Shown one piece after another: positions 16,448 through 25,226 of a stretch of 64,000 nt of DNA. The notes under the pieces were generated by a model. It searched no databases. It was not told the origin of the DNA and worked only from the letters and a program-made list of their open reading frames with translations. The position numbers were made by a program, and so were the translations under genes. The DNA is from DASQFQ01 sp963811595 (lineage in GTDB: Bacteria > Actinomycetota > Thermoleophilia > Solirubrobacterales > Solirubrobacteraceae): assembly GCA_963811595.1 (NCBI GenBank), contig CAWERW010000015.1:372001-436000 (forward strand). The letters are read 5' to 3'. Within the stretch, counting starts at the first letter, position 1. Each line of letters begins with the position of its first letter.

Positions 16448-17184
16448 ACACCGGGCTTGCCGGGCCGCGCGCAGCCCTCGCCGAAGCTCGTCGCGCCCAC
16501 GACCTTCAGCGCGCCGCCGACACGGCCGAACATCGGGCCGCCGGAGTCGCCCTGGCAGGTGTCGGTGCCGCCCTGGGGGTAGCCCGCGCACACCATCGAG
16601 GTGGCGTCGAAGTCGCTGTAGGCGCCGGCGCAGTAGGCGTCCGTGGTGATCGGCACCTGCGCCTTCTGGAGCGTGTCGGGCGTGTCGCCGCCCTCCGAGG
16701 TGGTGCCGAAGCCGACGATGTCCTCGAGCGTCCCGGGGGCCCAGCTCGCCGCGCCGCCCGCGCCGACGACCTTGGTCGGCGCCTTCGTCGCGTTGCGCGA
16801 GAGCTTGAGGATCGAGATGTCGTAGCCCGCGTTGAGCATGTAGTTCGGCTGCATCACGACCTGCGAGACCGGGACCTTCTCGCCCTGGCCCGGCTTGTTG
16901 GAGCCGATGTAGACCTCGATCAGCTGGGGCGGATACGCGGCCGGCGAGGCGACGCCCGTGCCGCCGGTGATCGAGCTGCAGTGCCCGGCGGTGAGCACCG
17001 CGTTGGGCGCGATCAGCGTGCCGGTGCAGAGGAAGCCCTTGGCGATGACGACCTCGGAGACCGAGGGGAACTCGCCCGGCGCGGCGTCGGAGCCGCCGAC
17101 GATGGCCATCGAGGGAGAGGCGGAGAACGCCAGCGCAGCGGCGGTCGCGGCCACGAGCGTTGAGAGTCTGCGTGAGAAGGTCAT
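16378..17184 (-). CDS. secreted trypsin-like serine protease (S1A)
   Basis: Exported chymotrypsin-fold endoprotease of 268 residues. A Sec signal peptide (TFSRRLSTLVAATAAALAFSASPSMA) is followed directly by IVGGSDAAPGEFPS, so the mature N-terminus IVGG would be generated with little or no propeptide. The catalytic triad is intact: His in LTAGHC, Asp in YDISILKL, Ser in GDSGGP. DTCQGDSGGP places Asp at the S1 pocket, predicting cleavage after Arg/Lys. Cysteines occur in the usual pairs. The gene converges on, and overlaps, the HD-GYP gene. Confidence 0.92.
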   Translation of the reverse strand: MTFSRRLSTLVAATAAALAFSASPSMAIVGGSDAAPGEFPSVSEVVIAKGFLCTGTLIAPNAVLTAGHCSSITGGTGVASPAAYPPQLIEVYIGSNKPGQGEKVPVSQVVMQPNYMLNAGYDISILKLSRNATKAPTKVVGAGGAASWAPGTLEDIVGFGTTSEGGDTPDTLQKAQVPITTDAYCAGAYSDFDATSMVCAGYPQGGTDTCQGDSGGPMFGRVGGALKVVGATSFGEGCARPGKPGVYARVGGDVLREWVRSVVPAAVD

Positions 17185-17220
17185 GCGGGCTGCAACGCAG
17201 CCCGCGCGCCGAACTTGCGC

Positions 17221-19029
17221 CTAGAAGGGAGTGAACGGCCCGGCCGCGAGCGTCGAGAGGTCGTGCGCGCGCAGCCCCTCCTCCGTCAGCGTGAACAGCC
17301 GCCCGCCGAGCACGAGCGTGCGCTGAACGAGGCCGTTGTCGGCGCTGCGGCCGACCTCGCTGATGCCGGCCATGCGGTCGACGCGCAAGCCGATCGCCTG
17401 CGTGCCCGGACCCGCGCCGGAGACCGGGAAGACCGCGAGCCGCGACGGCGCCCACCACAGGAACGCGCGGTGGTCGTACTCGGCCTCGCTCGAGGTGAAC
17501 TCGCCGAGCGCGCGCTTGTGCAGCAGCTTCGGCGCGGCCGGGTCGGCGACGTCGAAGAGCGACAGCTGCGCGCCCTGGCGGCGGCCCTCCTCGGTGGCGT
17601 CCTGGCCGATCCCGAGCAGCTCGTGCTCGCCCACCGGGTGCAGGTAGGCGGAGTAGCCGAGGATCTTGAGCTCGCCGGTCACCTTCGGCGCGCGCGGATC
17701 GGCGAGGTCGAGCGTGTAGAGCGGGTCGACCTGGCGGAACGTGACGACGTAGCCGCGGTCGCCGATGAAGCGCACCGCGTAGATGCGCTCGGTGCGGCCG
17801 AGGCCGCTGACCTGGCCGATCCGCTGGAGCGCGGCGCCCTGCGTCTCGAGCACGGTGACGTGGCTCTGCGTCTCGCCGCCTCCGTCCTCCGTGGTGGCCG
17901 CGCGCAGCACGCCCTTGTACTCGGAGAGCGAGAACTGGTTGAGCAGGTCGCCCGGGACCTGGCCGCTCGCGCGGTAGACCGTGCTCTCATCGCCGGCGAG
18001 GTCGAAGCGGTGGATCGACGTGTCGTTGCGCTCCCAGCCGCCGCTCGTCGCGACGTAGAGGCTGGTGGCCGACCCGTAGACCGTCTCGGCGTCCGTCATC
18101 ACGGCGTCGGAGTCGACCGCGGGCAGGCCGCGCTGGAGGTCGATCGTCAGCACCGTCAGCATGCCGGCGCCGGTGAAGCGCGGGGTGCGGCGGACGTCGT
18201 CGCAGGCCACGATCGCGCGCTTGCGCTTGCGGCCCGTGCGGCGGTTGCGCAGCGTCGCCGACGGCACCCAGCCCGCCTTGCGAGCGCGCAGCGGCTTGCG
18301 CTTCGCGGCGACGGCGGCCCCCGGCGCGCCGCCGTCGACCGGGATCGGCATCGGCGGCGGATTGGGAATCGGGACCTCGAGCGCGCGCGGGGTGGAGCGC
18401 AGGACGACGCGCACGGTGTGGTCGTGCAGGCGCGCGCTCACGTAGTCGCCGTCGACGGTCAGCGTCCGCAGCACGCGCATCGCCGCCGGGTTGGCGATGT
18501 CGATCTCGGTCAGGATCGTGCCGCCGCCGGCGGCGCGCGACATCGTCAGCACGCGCCGCCCCTGCGCCAGCAGCTCGCCGCCGCTGCCGCCGATCGGGAT
18601 GGAGTCGAGCTTGCTCGGGACGGGCGAGCGCGCTTCGACCGCATGGAGGCGGCCGCCGGTCAGCGCGAAGACGTTGCGGCCGTCGCTCTTGACGATGTCG
18701 GGCTCGTCGACGCCGGCCTCCTGGATGTTCGTCGACGACGTGTCCTCACCGACGGCGCCGGACTCGGGCGCAGGCGCGGGAGCAGCCATCGGCGGCGGCC
18801 CGCCGTCATCCTCGCCGCCGCCGGAGACCGGCATCGGCGCCGGGCGGAACGGCGGTGGCGGCGCCACCACGCGCCTCGGCGTCGGAGCGTGGCGGCGGGC
18901 GTAGGAGATCAGCCCGGCGCAGCTCTGGAACGCCTTCAGGCGCGGCGTCTTGGCGCGCTTGGCGCCCTCGGCGGCGGGGACGACCGCGAGGCCGAGCCCG
19001 ACGAGGACGAGAACCGCGAGCGTGCGCAC
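17221..19029 (-). CDS. secreted beta-propeller-domain protein (Beta_propel family)
   Basis: A 602-residue exported protein. The signal peptide is MRTLAVLVLVGLGLAVVPAAEGA; then SCAGLISYARRHA, a Pro-rich linker at about 55-95, and the family signature TNIQEAGVDEPDIVKSDGRNVFALTGGRLHAVEA, which opens a distant WD40-like propeller that fills the rest (VRFIGDRGYVVTFRQVDPLYTLDLADPRAPKVTGELKILGYSAYLHPVGEHELLGIGQDA). This is the architecture of the actinobacterial/archaeal Beta_propel family, whose biochemical role is unknown. It lies 36 bp downstream of the protease start, so the two could share a surface-related role, but they are separately expressed as far as can be seen. Confidence 0.82.
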   Translation of the reverse strand: MRTLAVLVLVGLGLAVVPAAEGAKRAKTPRLKAFQSCAGLISYARRHAPTPRRVVAPPPPFRPAPMPVSGGGEDDGGPPPMAAPAPAPESGAVGEDTSSTNIQEAGVDEPDIVKSDGRNVFALTGGRLHAVEARSPVPSKLDSIPIGGSGGELLAQGRRVLTMSRAAGGGTILTEIDIANPAAMRVLRTLTVDGDYVSARLHDHTVRVVLRSTPRALEVPIPNPPPMPIPVDGGAPGAAVAAKRKPLRARKAGWVPSATLRNRRTGRKRKRAIVACDDVRRTPRFTGAGMLTVLTIDLQRGLPAVDSDAVMTDAETVYGSATSLYVATSGGWERNDTSIHRFDLAGDESTVYRASGQVPGDLLNQFSLSEYKGVLRAATTEDGGGETQSHVTVLETQGAALQRIGQVSGLGRTERIYAVRFIGDRGYVVTFRQVDPLYTLDLADPRAPKVTGELKILGYSAYLHPVGEHELLGIGQDATEEGRRQGAQLSLFDVADPAAPKLLHKRALGEFTSSEAEYDHRAFLWWAPSRLAVFPVSGAGPGTQAIGLRVDRMAGISEVGRSADNGLVQRTLVLGGRLFTLTEEGLRAHDLSTLAAGPFTPF

Positions 19030-19062
19030 GGCGCGAGCCTATGCGCCCGCGCGGGGGCGCGT

Positions 19063-19263
19063 CTAGACCGCGTAGGCGAACGGGTGGTGGAAGACGTCCA
19101 TCGCGCTGTTCGGCGCCGTGACCGGGATCTCGAAGGCGTTGCCCGCCTTGCGGTCGTTGACGCGGACGTGGACCGCGTCGGTGCCCGGGTCCCACATCAG
19201 CCACACGTCGATGCCGTCGTTGTTGCGGTGGTGGAGCTCGCGATGGGAGGTGGTGGAGGCCAT
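19063..19263 (-). CDS. small conserved actinobacterial-type protein, 66 aa
   Basis: MASTTSHRELHHRNNDGIDVWLMWDPGTDAVHVRVNDRKAGNAFEIPVTA then NSAMDVFHHPFAYAV. It has no signal peptide or transmembrane helix, is rich in His/Asp/Asn and has the composition of a small folded beta protein. Codon use is coding-like, and I recall similar short proteins ending in DVFHHPFAYA in related actinobacteria, but cannot check. It lies upstream of the propeller gene on the same strand. No function proposed. Confidence 0.7.
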   Translation of the reverse strand: MASTTSHRELHHRNNDGIDVWLMWDPGTDAVHVRVNDRKAGNAFEIPVTAPNSAMDVFHHPFAYAV

Positions 19264-19358
19264 GGCGGAACTGTCGCGAAACCGCGGGGGCCGCGACAGG
19301 GGGCTGCCCAGCCCGCGGCAGGGGGCTGGCTCGCTTCTTCTCGGTACGGTCAGCCCCC

Positions 19359-20624
19359 ATGATCGGTCGGGAGCGCCAGACAGCCATCTACCTCGGCGGG
19401 GTCAGCGGGCGGCGGCCGCGCGTGCCGCTCGACCCGGAGCGCCTCCAGGCGGCCGCGCGCAAGGCCATGCCGGAGGACGCGTACGCCTACGTCGCGGCGG
19501 GCGCCGGCACCGAGGACACGGTGCGCGAGAACCGCGCCGCGTTCGCCCGCAGGCGGATCGTCCCGCGGATGCTGCGCGGCGCCGCGCGGCCCGACGCCTC
19601 GGTCGAGCTGTTCGGCCGCCGGCTCGACTCGCCGTTCCTGCTCGCGCCCGTCGGCGTGCTCGAGCTCGCGCACCGCGAGGCCGACGTCGCGGTGGCGCGC
19701 GCGGCGCGCGCGACCGGCGTGCCGATGGTCTTCTCCAACCAGGCGTCGCGCCCGATGGAGGAGTGCGCCGAGGCGCTCGGCGACTCCCCCCGCTGGTTCC
19801 AGCTCTACTGGAGCACCTCCGACGAGCTCGTCGAGAGCCTCGTCGGGCGCGCCGAGGCGTGCGGCTGCGAGGCGATCGTGCTCACGCTCGACACGACGAT
19901 CGTGGGCTGGCGCCCGCGCGACCTCGAGCCCGCGTTCCTCCCGTTCCTGCGCGGCCAGGGCATCGCCCAGTACACGAGCGACCCGGTGTTCAGGCGGCTG
20001 ATGGCCGAGGGGCCGGGCGACGGCGCGGGGAGCCCTCAGCCGGCACCGACGCCCCAGGCCCTGCGCACGCTCGTGCAGCTCACGCGCGCGTATCCCGGGC
20101 CGTTCCTCAAGAACCTGTCGAGCGGCCGCGGGCGCGCGGCCGTGCAGCGCTTCACCGAGATCTTCTCGCGGCCGCAGCTGTCGTGGGACGACCTGCCGTT
20201 CCTGCGCGAGCGCACCAAGCTGCCGATCCTGCTCAAGGGAATCCTGCACCCCGACGACGCGCGCCGCGCGCTCGACGCGGGCGTCGACGGCATCGTCGTC
20301 TCCAACCACGGCGGCCGCCAGGTCGACGGCGCGATCGCGACGCTCGACGCGCTGCCGGGCGTGGTCGCCGCCGTCGACGGCCGCGTGCCGGTGCTGCTGG
20401 ACTCCGGCGTCCGCAGCGGCGCCGACGCGTTCAAGGCGCTCGCGCTCGGCGCCCGCGCGGTGCTGATCGGGCGCGCCTACGTGTGGGGGCTCGCGGTCGC
20501 GGGCCAGGCGGGCGTGCGCGAGGTGCTCGAGAACCTGCGCGCGGAGCTCGACCTCACGATGGCGCTGGCGGGCTGCGAGTCGCTGGCCGAGGTCGGCCCG
20601 GAGACGCTGCAGGATGTGGGCTAG
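19359..20624 (+). CDS. FMN-dependent alpha-hydroxy-acid oxidizing protein (lactate 2-monooxygenase-like)
   Basis: Oxidises a 2-hydroxy acid such as lactate using FMN. 421 residues with the family's TIM-barrel landmarks: AYAYVAAGAGTEDTVREN, PFLLAPVG, WFQLYW, the long loop RDLEPAFLPFLRGQGIAQYTSDPVF seen in lactate monooxygenase-type members, LLKGIL with the conserved Lys, and the active-site SNHGGRQVDG with catalytic His and Arg. LLDSGVRSGADAFKALALGARAVLIGR binds the FMN phosphate. ATG 19359 follows a TACGGT box by 8 nt, consistent with a leaderless message. Oxidase, monooxygenase and dehydrogenase cannot be separated by eye. Confidence 0.88.
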   Translation: MIGRERQTAIYLGGVSGRRPRVPLDPERLQAAARKAMPEDAYAYVAAGAGTEDTVRENRAAFARRRIVPRMLRGAARPDASVELFGRRLDSPFLLAPVGVLELAHREADVAVARAARATGVPMVFSNQASRPMEECAEALGDSPRWFQLYWSTSDELVESLVGRAEACGCEAIVLTLDTTIVGWRPRDLEPAFLPFLRGQGIAQYTSDPVFRRLMAEGPGDGAGSPQPAPTPQALRTLVQLTRAYPGPFLKNLSSGRGRAAVQRFTEIFSRPQLSWDDLPFLRERTKLPILLKGILHPDDARRALDAGVDGIVVSNHGGRQVDGAIATLDALPGVVAAVDGRVPVLLDSGVRSGADAFKALALGARAVLIGRAYVWGLAVAGQAGVREVLENLRAELDLTMALAGCESLAEVGPETLQDVG

Positions 20625-20791
20625 ATGGTTGATTTCGCGGCCGCCGTGCCCGGCTGTGCGTGACCCGTGGATGCAGGGCGGTGCACGCCGAGGGGGATCG
20701 TGGCAGCGCCACCTCCCCCTTCCGGCGGGTGCCGCCCTGCGCCGCGGGACGCGTGCAGACGGGTGCGGGGGTCGTGGAATCGACCATCTAA
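20622..20791. repeat. ~170 bp imperfect palindrome between the FMN oxidase and a lipoprotein gene
   Basis: TAGATGGTTGATTTC (20622-20636, starting at the oxidase stop) pairs with GGAATCGACCATCTAA (20776-20791). Inside, GCAGGGCGG (20673-20681) pairs with CCGCCCTGC (20732-20740), AGGGGGA (20691-20697) with TCCCCCT (20714-20720), and the tip is GTGGC-AGC-GCCAC (20700-20712). The whole intergenic interval is therefore one long hairpin, running into the 5' end of the next gene. It does not share the CCTCAATGCGGCCG block of the other two palindromes. Confidence 0.7.
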
Positions 20792-21194
20792 GCGCGCGGC
20801 CGCCGTGCTGGCGCTGTTCGCGCTGGCGGGCTGCGGCGAGAAGGAGGAGCCGGACGCCACGCAGGCGCGCGCCGTCACCGGCACGCTGAACCTCGACCGC
20901 CCCGCCGCGCCGCCGGACGCCGGCACGACGACCGGGCACCGCGCGCCGTACACGGCGACCACGCGGCGCAGCGCGCTCGCGTTCGGCGGCCGGGTCGCGC
21001 CGCCCTCGAGCCGCGTGACGCTCGCTCGCCGCGGCGGCGGCGACGACGCCGCCGCCGTGCAGGTCGGCGCCGACGGGCGCTTCCGCGCGCGGGCGCGCGG
21101 GCTGCGCAAGGGCGCGAACCGGTTCGTGCTGCAGGGGACGGCGCCGGGGCTCCAGCCCCTGCGGATCGACGTGACGATCACCCGGCGAGGCTAG
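20763..21194 (+). CDS. putative lipoprotein
   Basis: A 143-residue product from GTG 20763: a basic n-region, a hydrophobic stretch and the lipobox LAGC at about residue 24 (AAAVLALFALAGCGEKEE). The mature part is a single beta-rich module of about 110 residues (RSALAFGGRVAPPSSRVTL, VGADGRFRARARGLRKGANRFVLQGT, LRIDVTITRRG), reminiscent of an Ig-like or carboxypeptidase-regulatory-like fold. The start lies inside the right arm of the long palindrome; GTG 20805 is an alternative but would leave too short a signal sequence. Followed immediately (TAGTG overlap) by the DUF4126 gene. Confidence 0.65.
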   Translation: MRGSWNRPSKRAAAVLALFALAGCGEKEEPDATQARAVTGTLNLDRPAAPPDAGTTTGHRAPYTATTRRSALAFGGRVAPPSSRVTLARRGGGDDAAAVQVGADGRFRARARGLRKGANRFVLQGTAPGLQPLRIDVTITRRG

Positions 21195-21778
21195 TGATCG
21201 ACGTCGCGACCGCGGCCGGCAGCGTGCTGGCCGCCTTCGGCCTCTCCGGGGCGGCGGGGCTCAACGCGTGGATCCCGCTGCTCGCCGCCGGGCTGCTCGA
21301 CCGCGCCGGCCAGCTCCAGCTCGCCGAGCCCTACGACGTCATCGCCACCACGCCGGGGCTGCTCGTGATCGGGACGCTGTTCGTGCTCGACTTCGTCGGC
21401 GACAAGGTGCCGGCCATCGATCATCTGCTGCACGCGATCGGCACGGTCGTCCACCCGGCGTCGGGCGCGATCGTGTTCGCCGGGCCGACCGAGGCGCCGA
21501 CCGACATCCCGTCGATCGTGCTGTTCGCGCTCGGCGCCACCGTGGCCGGCTCGCTGCACGCGACGCGCGCGACGATCCGGCCGGCGTCGACCACGCTCAC
21601 CGCGGGGGCGGGGAACCCGGTGCTGTCGTTCGCGGAGGACGTGAGCTCGGCGGTGCTGAGCGTCGTCGCCGTCCTGGCGCCGCTCCTCGGCGTGCTGATG
21701 CTGATCGTGATCGCCGCCGTCGCGGTGCTGTGGTGGATGCGGATCCGCCGCGCCCGCGCGCGGCGCGGGCTACGCTGA
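21194..21778 (+). CDS. DUF4126-family membrane protein
   Basis: A 194-residue integral membrane protein with about five hydrophobic helices. GLSGAAGLNAWIPLLAAGLLDRAG, DFVGDKVPAIDHLLHAIGTVVHPASGAIVF and AGAGNPVLSFAEDVSSAVLSVVAVLAPLLGVLMLIVIAAVAVLWWMRIRR match the DUF4126 pattern (VDKVPxxDHxxxxIxTxxxPxxG). The C-terminal tail is Arg-rich and cytoplasmic by the positive-inside rule. GTG 21194 shares a base with the preceding TAG and its stop shares a base with the sulfatase ATG. Function unknown. Confidence 0.82.
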   Translation: MIDVATAAGSVLAAFGLSGAAGLNAWIPLLAAGLLDRAGQLQLAEPYDVIATTPGLLVIGTLFVLDFVGDKVPAIDHLLHAIGTVVHPASGAIVFAGPTEAPTDIPSIVLFALGATVAGSLHATRATIRPASTTLTAGAGNPVLSFAEDVSSAVLSVVAVLAPLLGVLMLIVIAAVAVLWWMRIRRARARRGLR

Positions 21779-23256
21779 TGCGGCTGCTGCCGCTCCTTCT
21801 CACCGCGCTCGCGCTGGCGGGCCCCGCGCTCTCATCCCAAGCCCCGACGGCCGCCCCCCAGCGGCCGAACTTCGTCGTGATCATGACCGACGACCAGACC
21901 TACCGGGACATGGCGGCGATGCCGCGCACGCGCCGGCTGATCGGCGCGGCCGGCGCGCGCTTCACGCGCTCCTACGTGTCCTATCCGCTCTGCTGCCCGT
22001 CGCGGGCGACGTACCTGACGGGGCAGTACAACCACAACAACGGCGTCCACACGAACACGCCGCCGCAGGGCGGCTTCGAGGCGCTCGACGCCGAGCACAC
22101 GCTGCCGGTGTGGCTGAGCGCGGCGGGCTACCGGACCTCGCACATCGGCAAGTACCTCAACGGCTACGGCCTCCGGCGCAAGCCCAACGTGCCGCCCGGC
22201 TGGACCGACTGGCACGGCGGCATCGACAAGAGCACCTACCAGATGTACGGCTACAAGCTGTACGAGAACGGCGTCGTCAACCAGTACGGCAACTTCGACG
22301 TCGAGGACCCGGCGCTCTACCAGACCGACGTGTTCGCGCAGAAGGCCGTGGCGTCGATCGAGGGCACCGCCCCGGGCACGCCGCTGTTCCTGTCGCTCAT
22401 GTTCGTCGCGCCGCACGGCGAGTCGGTCGACCCCGGCTCGACGACCCAGCCGTTCATCCGCCCGGCGCCGCGCGACGTCGGGCGCTTCAGCCGCCTGCGC
22501 ATGCCGCGCGCGCTGCGCGGCGAGGCCGACGTGCGCGACAAGCCGCCCTACGTGCGCAAGCTGCGGCGGGCGAGCGGCGCGGGCGCCGCGCGCATGAAGG
22601 ACGACTTCCAGGCGCGGCGCGAGTCGCTGATCGCCGTCGACGCGGCGGTCGAGCGGGTCGTGGGCGCGCTCGCGCGCACCGGCCGGCTCGGCTCGACCTA
22701 CGTCCTCTTCACCTCCGACAACGGCTTCTTCCAGGGCGAGCACCGGATCCAGAAGGGCAAGTACCTCGCCTACGACCCGTCGTCGCACGTGCCGCTGATG
22801 ATCCGCGGCCCCGGCATCCCGCCCGGCACGGTGTCGGGCGAGCTCGTCACGAACGCCGACCTCGCCCCGACGATCCTCGAGGCGGCGGGCGCGAGCGCCG
22901 ACCGGCCGATGGACGGCCGCTCGCTGCTCCCGTTCGCGCGCGACGGGCGCTTCCGCACGCGGCGGCCGGTCCTGCACGAAGGGCTCGAGGCGGGCGACAT
23001 CGACCGCGACGGCGCGCCCACGGGCGGCACCGTCGGCGAGTACCACGCGATCCGCACCGCCCGCTACCTCTACATCGAGTGGATCAACGGCGCGATCGAG
23101 CTCTACGACCGCGCGCGTGATCCCAACGAGCTCCAGTCGCGCCACCGCGACCGCCGCTACCGGCGGATCCGCCGCTCGCTCCGCCGCGAGCTGGTGCGCC
23201 TGCGCACCTGCGCGGGCGACGGCTGCCGACAGCCGACGGGTCCGCTCGGCCGTTAG
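21778..23256 (+). CDS. secreted sulfatase
   Basis: Exported hydrolase of sulfate esters, 492 residues. The signal peptide MRLLPLLLTALALAGPALSSQA precedes NFVVIMTDDQ, which holds the first calcium ligands. The sulfatase signature CCPSRATYLTG begins at about Cys71, the residue converted to formylglycine. HIGKYLNGYG, FVAPHGE and TSDNGFFQGEHRIQKGK supply the other active-site residues. N-acetylglucosamine-6-sulfatase-like in layout. An FGE is needed for activity; none is encoded in this window. The ATG overlaps the DUF4126 stop, making a lipoprotein-DUF4126-sulfatase operon likely. Confidence 0.9.
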   Translation: MRLLPLLLTALALAGPALSSQAPTAAPQRPNFVVIMTDDQTYRDMAAMPRTRRLIGAAGARFTRSYVSYPLCCPSRATYLTGQYNHNNGVHTNTPPQGGFEALDAEHTLPVWLSAAGYRTSHIGKYLNGYGLRRKPNVPPGWTDWHGGIDKSTYQMYGYKLYENGVVNQYGNFDVEDPALYQTDVFAQKAVASIEGTAPGTPLFLSLMFVAPHGESVDPGSTTQPFIRPAPRDVGRFSRLRMPRALRGEADVRDKPPYVRKLRRASGAGAARMKDDFQARRESLIAVDAAVERVVGALARTGRLGSTYVLFTSDNGFFQGEHRIQKGKYLAYDPSSHVPLMIRGPGIPPGTVSGELVTNADLAPTILEAAGASADRPMDGRSLLPFARDGRFRTRRPVLHEGLEAGDIDRDGAPTGGTVGEYHAIRTARYLYIEWINGAIELYDRARDPNELQSRHRDRRYRRIRRSLRRELVRLRTCAGDGCRQPTGPLGR

Positions 23257-23267
23257 TGGGTCTTCTC

Positions 23268-23420
23268 GTGACGTTGCACTCGAAAGACCGGCCGCCGGCG
23301 CCGCCAGGCAAGGACGCAGGCCTGAAGGAATACCTCTGGTATTTCGAGGGTCGAGGACGATGCCTGGCGGTGATCGGCGGTCGCCGATTTCGGGTGGAAC
23401 GTTGCGGGAAGGCCCACTAG
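23268..23420 (+). other. structured intergenic region with a 50-codon open frame
   Basis: Between the sulfatase and arylsulfotransferase genes a perfect 10 bp stem pairs CCGCCAGGCA (23301-23310) with TGCCTGGCGG (23361-23370). Inside is AATACC-tct-GGTATT (23329-23343), and just downstream ATCGGCG-gt-CGCCGAT. The same stretch is also open from GTG 23268 to TAG 23418, giving a peptide that ends KEYLWYFEGRGRCLAVIGGR followed by RFRVERCGKAH. Either a small protein or a structured leader RNA is possible. I could not fit it to a known riboswitch class; a GGACGCA motif recalls c-di-GMP-I aptamers but the rest does not. Confidence 0.4.
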
Positions 23421-23429
23421 CCTGCGCCG

Positions 23430-25207
23430 ATGCCGATCCGCCTGATTTCGTCGTCGTCGTCGTCGTCCTCGCCTTCCCCGCCGCCGCCTCGGCGCAGACG
23501 GGCCCGTACGACGAGCTCGGCGGGCCGATCAGCGCCTATCCGTCCCCGGGCACCCCCTCAGCCAGCCCCGGCACGCAGATCTCGCTGCGCGGCGGCCCCG
23601 CCAACCGCATGGGCCGCATCACCGTCACGGGCTCGCGCAGCGGCCGCCACGCCGGCCGACTGCGCGCGCACTCCGACGGCAGGGGCGCGAGCTTCGTGCT
23701 GCGGCGCAGGCTGCGCGGCGGGGAGCGGGTCACCGTGCGGACCGAACTTCCGGTCCGCGGCACGCGCAACGGAGATTTCACGTTCCGCACCGCGCGCATC
23801 CCGCGGCGCGTGACGATCCAGAACCTCATCCTCGAGAACATCCCGGCCAAGAAGACGCGCCTGTTCCGCTCGCGTCCCGACCTCGCGCCGCCGTTCGTCA
23901 CGGTCGACACGGCGCGCCCCGGCGTCGCGCCCGGCCACCTGTTCCTGAGCCCGAAGTCCAAGCGCGACGAGAAGCAGGCGGGCCCGCTGATCGCCGACAA
24001 CCGCGGCGAGCCGATCTGGTTCCAGCCGCTGCCCGGGATCCAGGCCGCGACCGACTTCCGCGCGCAGACCTACCAGGGCAAGCCGGTGCTGACCTACTGG
24101 CGGGGCACCTCGCGCCAGGGCATCGGCGTCGGCGAGATGGTGATCCGCGACCAGTCCTACCACGTGATCCGCCGCATCCGCACGCCCAACGGCTTCAAGC
24201 CTGACCTGCACGAGTTCGTGATCACGCCCGAGGGCAAGGCGGTGATCATCAGCTACCCCGTCGTGCGCGCGAACCTGAGGGCGGTGAAGGGGAAGCGCCG
24301 CGACCTCGTCGTCGACTCGGTGATCCAGGAGATCGACATCGCCACCGGGCTCGTGACGTTCGAGTGGCACTCGCTCGGCAACGTCCCGCTGACCGAGTCG
24401 TTCTCGGCGCCGCGCCCCGGCACCCCGTTCGACTACGTGCACTCCAACTCGGTCAACCTCGACACGGACGGCGACTTCCTGATGTCGGCCCGCAACACGT
24501 GGACGATCTACAAGATCGACCGCGAGACCGGCCGCATCCTGTGGCGCCTGGGCGGCAAGCGCAGCACGTTCCGGCTCCCCCGCCCCGCGCAGTTCGCGTG
24601 GCAGCACGACGCGCACCGCCGCGCCGACGGGGCGATCACCGTGTTCGACAACTCCGCCTTCCCGCCCGTGCGCAAGTTCTCGCGCGCGCTCGCGATCCGG
24701 ATCGACCACCGGCGCCGCACCGCCTCGCTGCTCTCGGCCGCGCGGCATCCCAAGCGGCTGCTGGCGGCGACGCAGGGCAACCGCCAGAACCTCGCCAACG
24801 GCAACTTCCTCGTCGGCTGGGGCTCGCAGCGCACGCTGACCGAGTACGACGCGCGCGGGAACGTGCTGTTCAACGCGTTCCTGTCACTCGGCTACGAGTC
24901 CTACCGCGCCTACCGCATGCCGTGGGTCGGCCTGCCGAGGTCGCGGCCGGTGGTCAAGGCCGCCGACGAGCCCGGCGCCGGGACCGACGCGTACATGAGC
25001 TGGAACGGCGCGACCGAGGTCGCGGAGTGGGAGCTGTTCGCCGGCTCGAGCGCGAGCACGCTGCAGTCCGTGGGCCGGGCGCCACGGCGCGGGTTCGAGA
25101 CGAAGATGAGGATGCGCGGCGTGCCGCGCTTCGTGCAGGTCCGCGCGCGCGACGCCGCGGGCCAGGTCCTCTCGACCTCCGCCCCCACGCGCGTCACCCG
25201 CCGCTGA
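23430..25207 (+). pseudogene. arylsulfotransferase (ASST) family protein with a frameshift in the signal peptide
   Basis: The body is an intact ~560-residue ASST-like secreted protein: a beta domain (SPGTQISLRGGPANRMGRITVTGSRSGRHAG), then a propeller with HLFLSPKSKRD, DLHEFVITPEGKAVI, FEWHSLGNV, DYVHSNSVNLDTDGDFLMSARN, ILWRLGGK, FAWQHDAHRRADGAITVFDN and NFLVGWGSQRTLTEYD. The conserved histidines of the bacterial enzymes are recognisable. An ATG at 23430, 6 nt after a TAGCCT box, starts MPIRLI, but the signal peptide core VVVVVVLAFPAAASAQ is in the next frame. One extra T in the TTT run at about 23444-23446 would give MPIRLIFVVVVVVLAFPAAASAQ, a perfect signal peptide. So it is either a recent loss or a base missing in the assembly. 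Confidence 0.75.
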
Positions 25208-25226
25208 GCGGGTAAGACCGCCCGGG

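Noticed and set aside
23280..23400. c-di-GMP-I riboswitch upstream of the arylsulfotransferase
   Set aside because: Only the short GGACGCA motif fits; the receptor helices and tetraloop positions could not be matched.
23445..23465. (TCG)6 repeat as a phase-variable switch
   Set aside because: Trinucleotide changes keep the frame; the frame break is explained by the neighbouring T-run instead.
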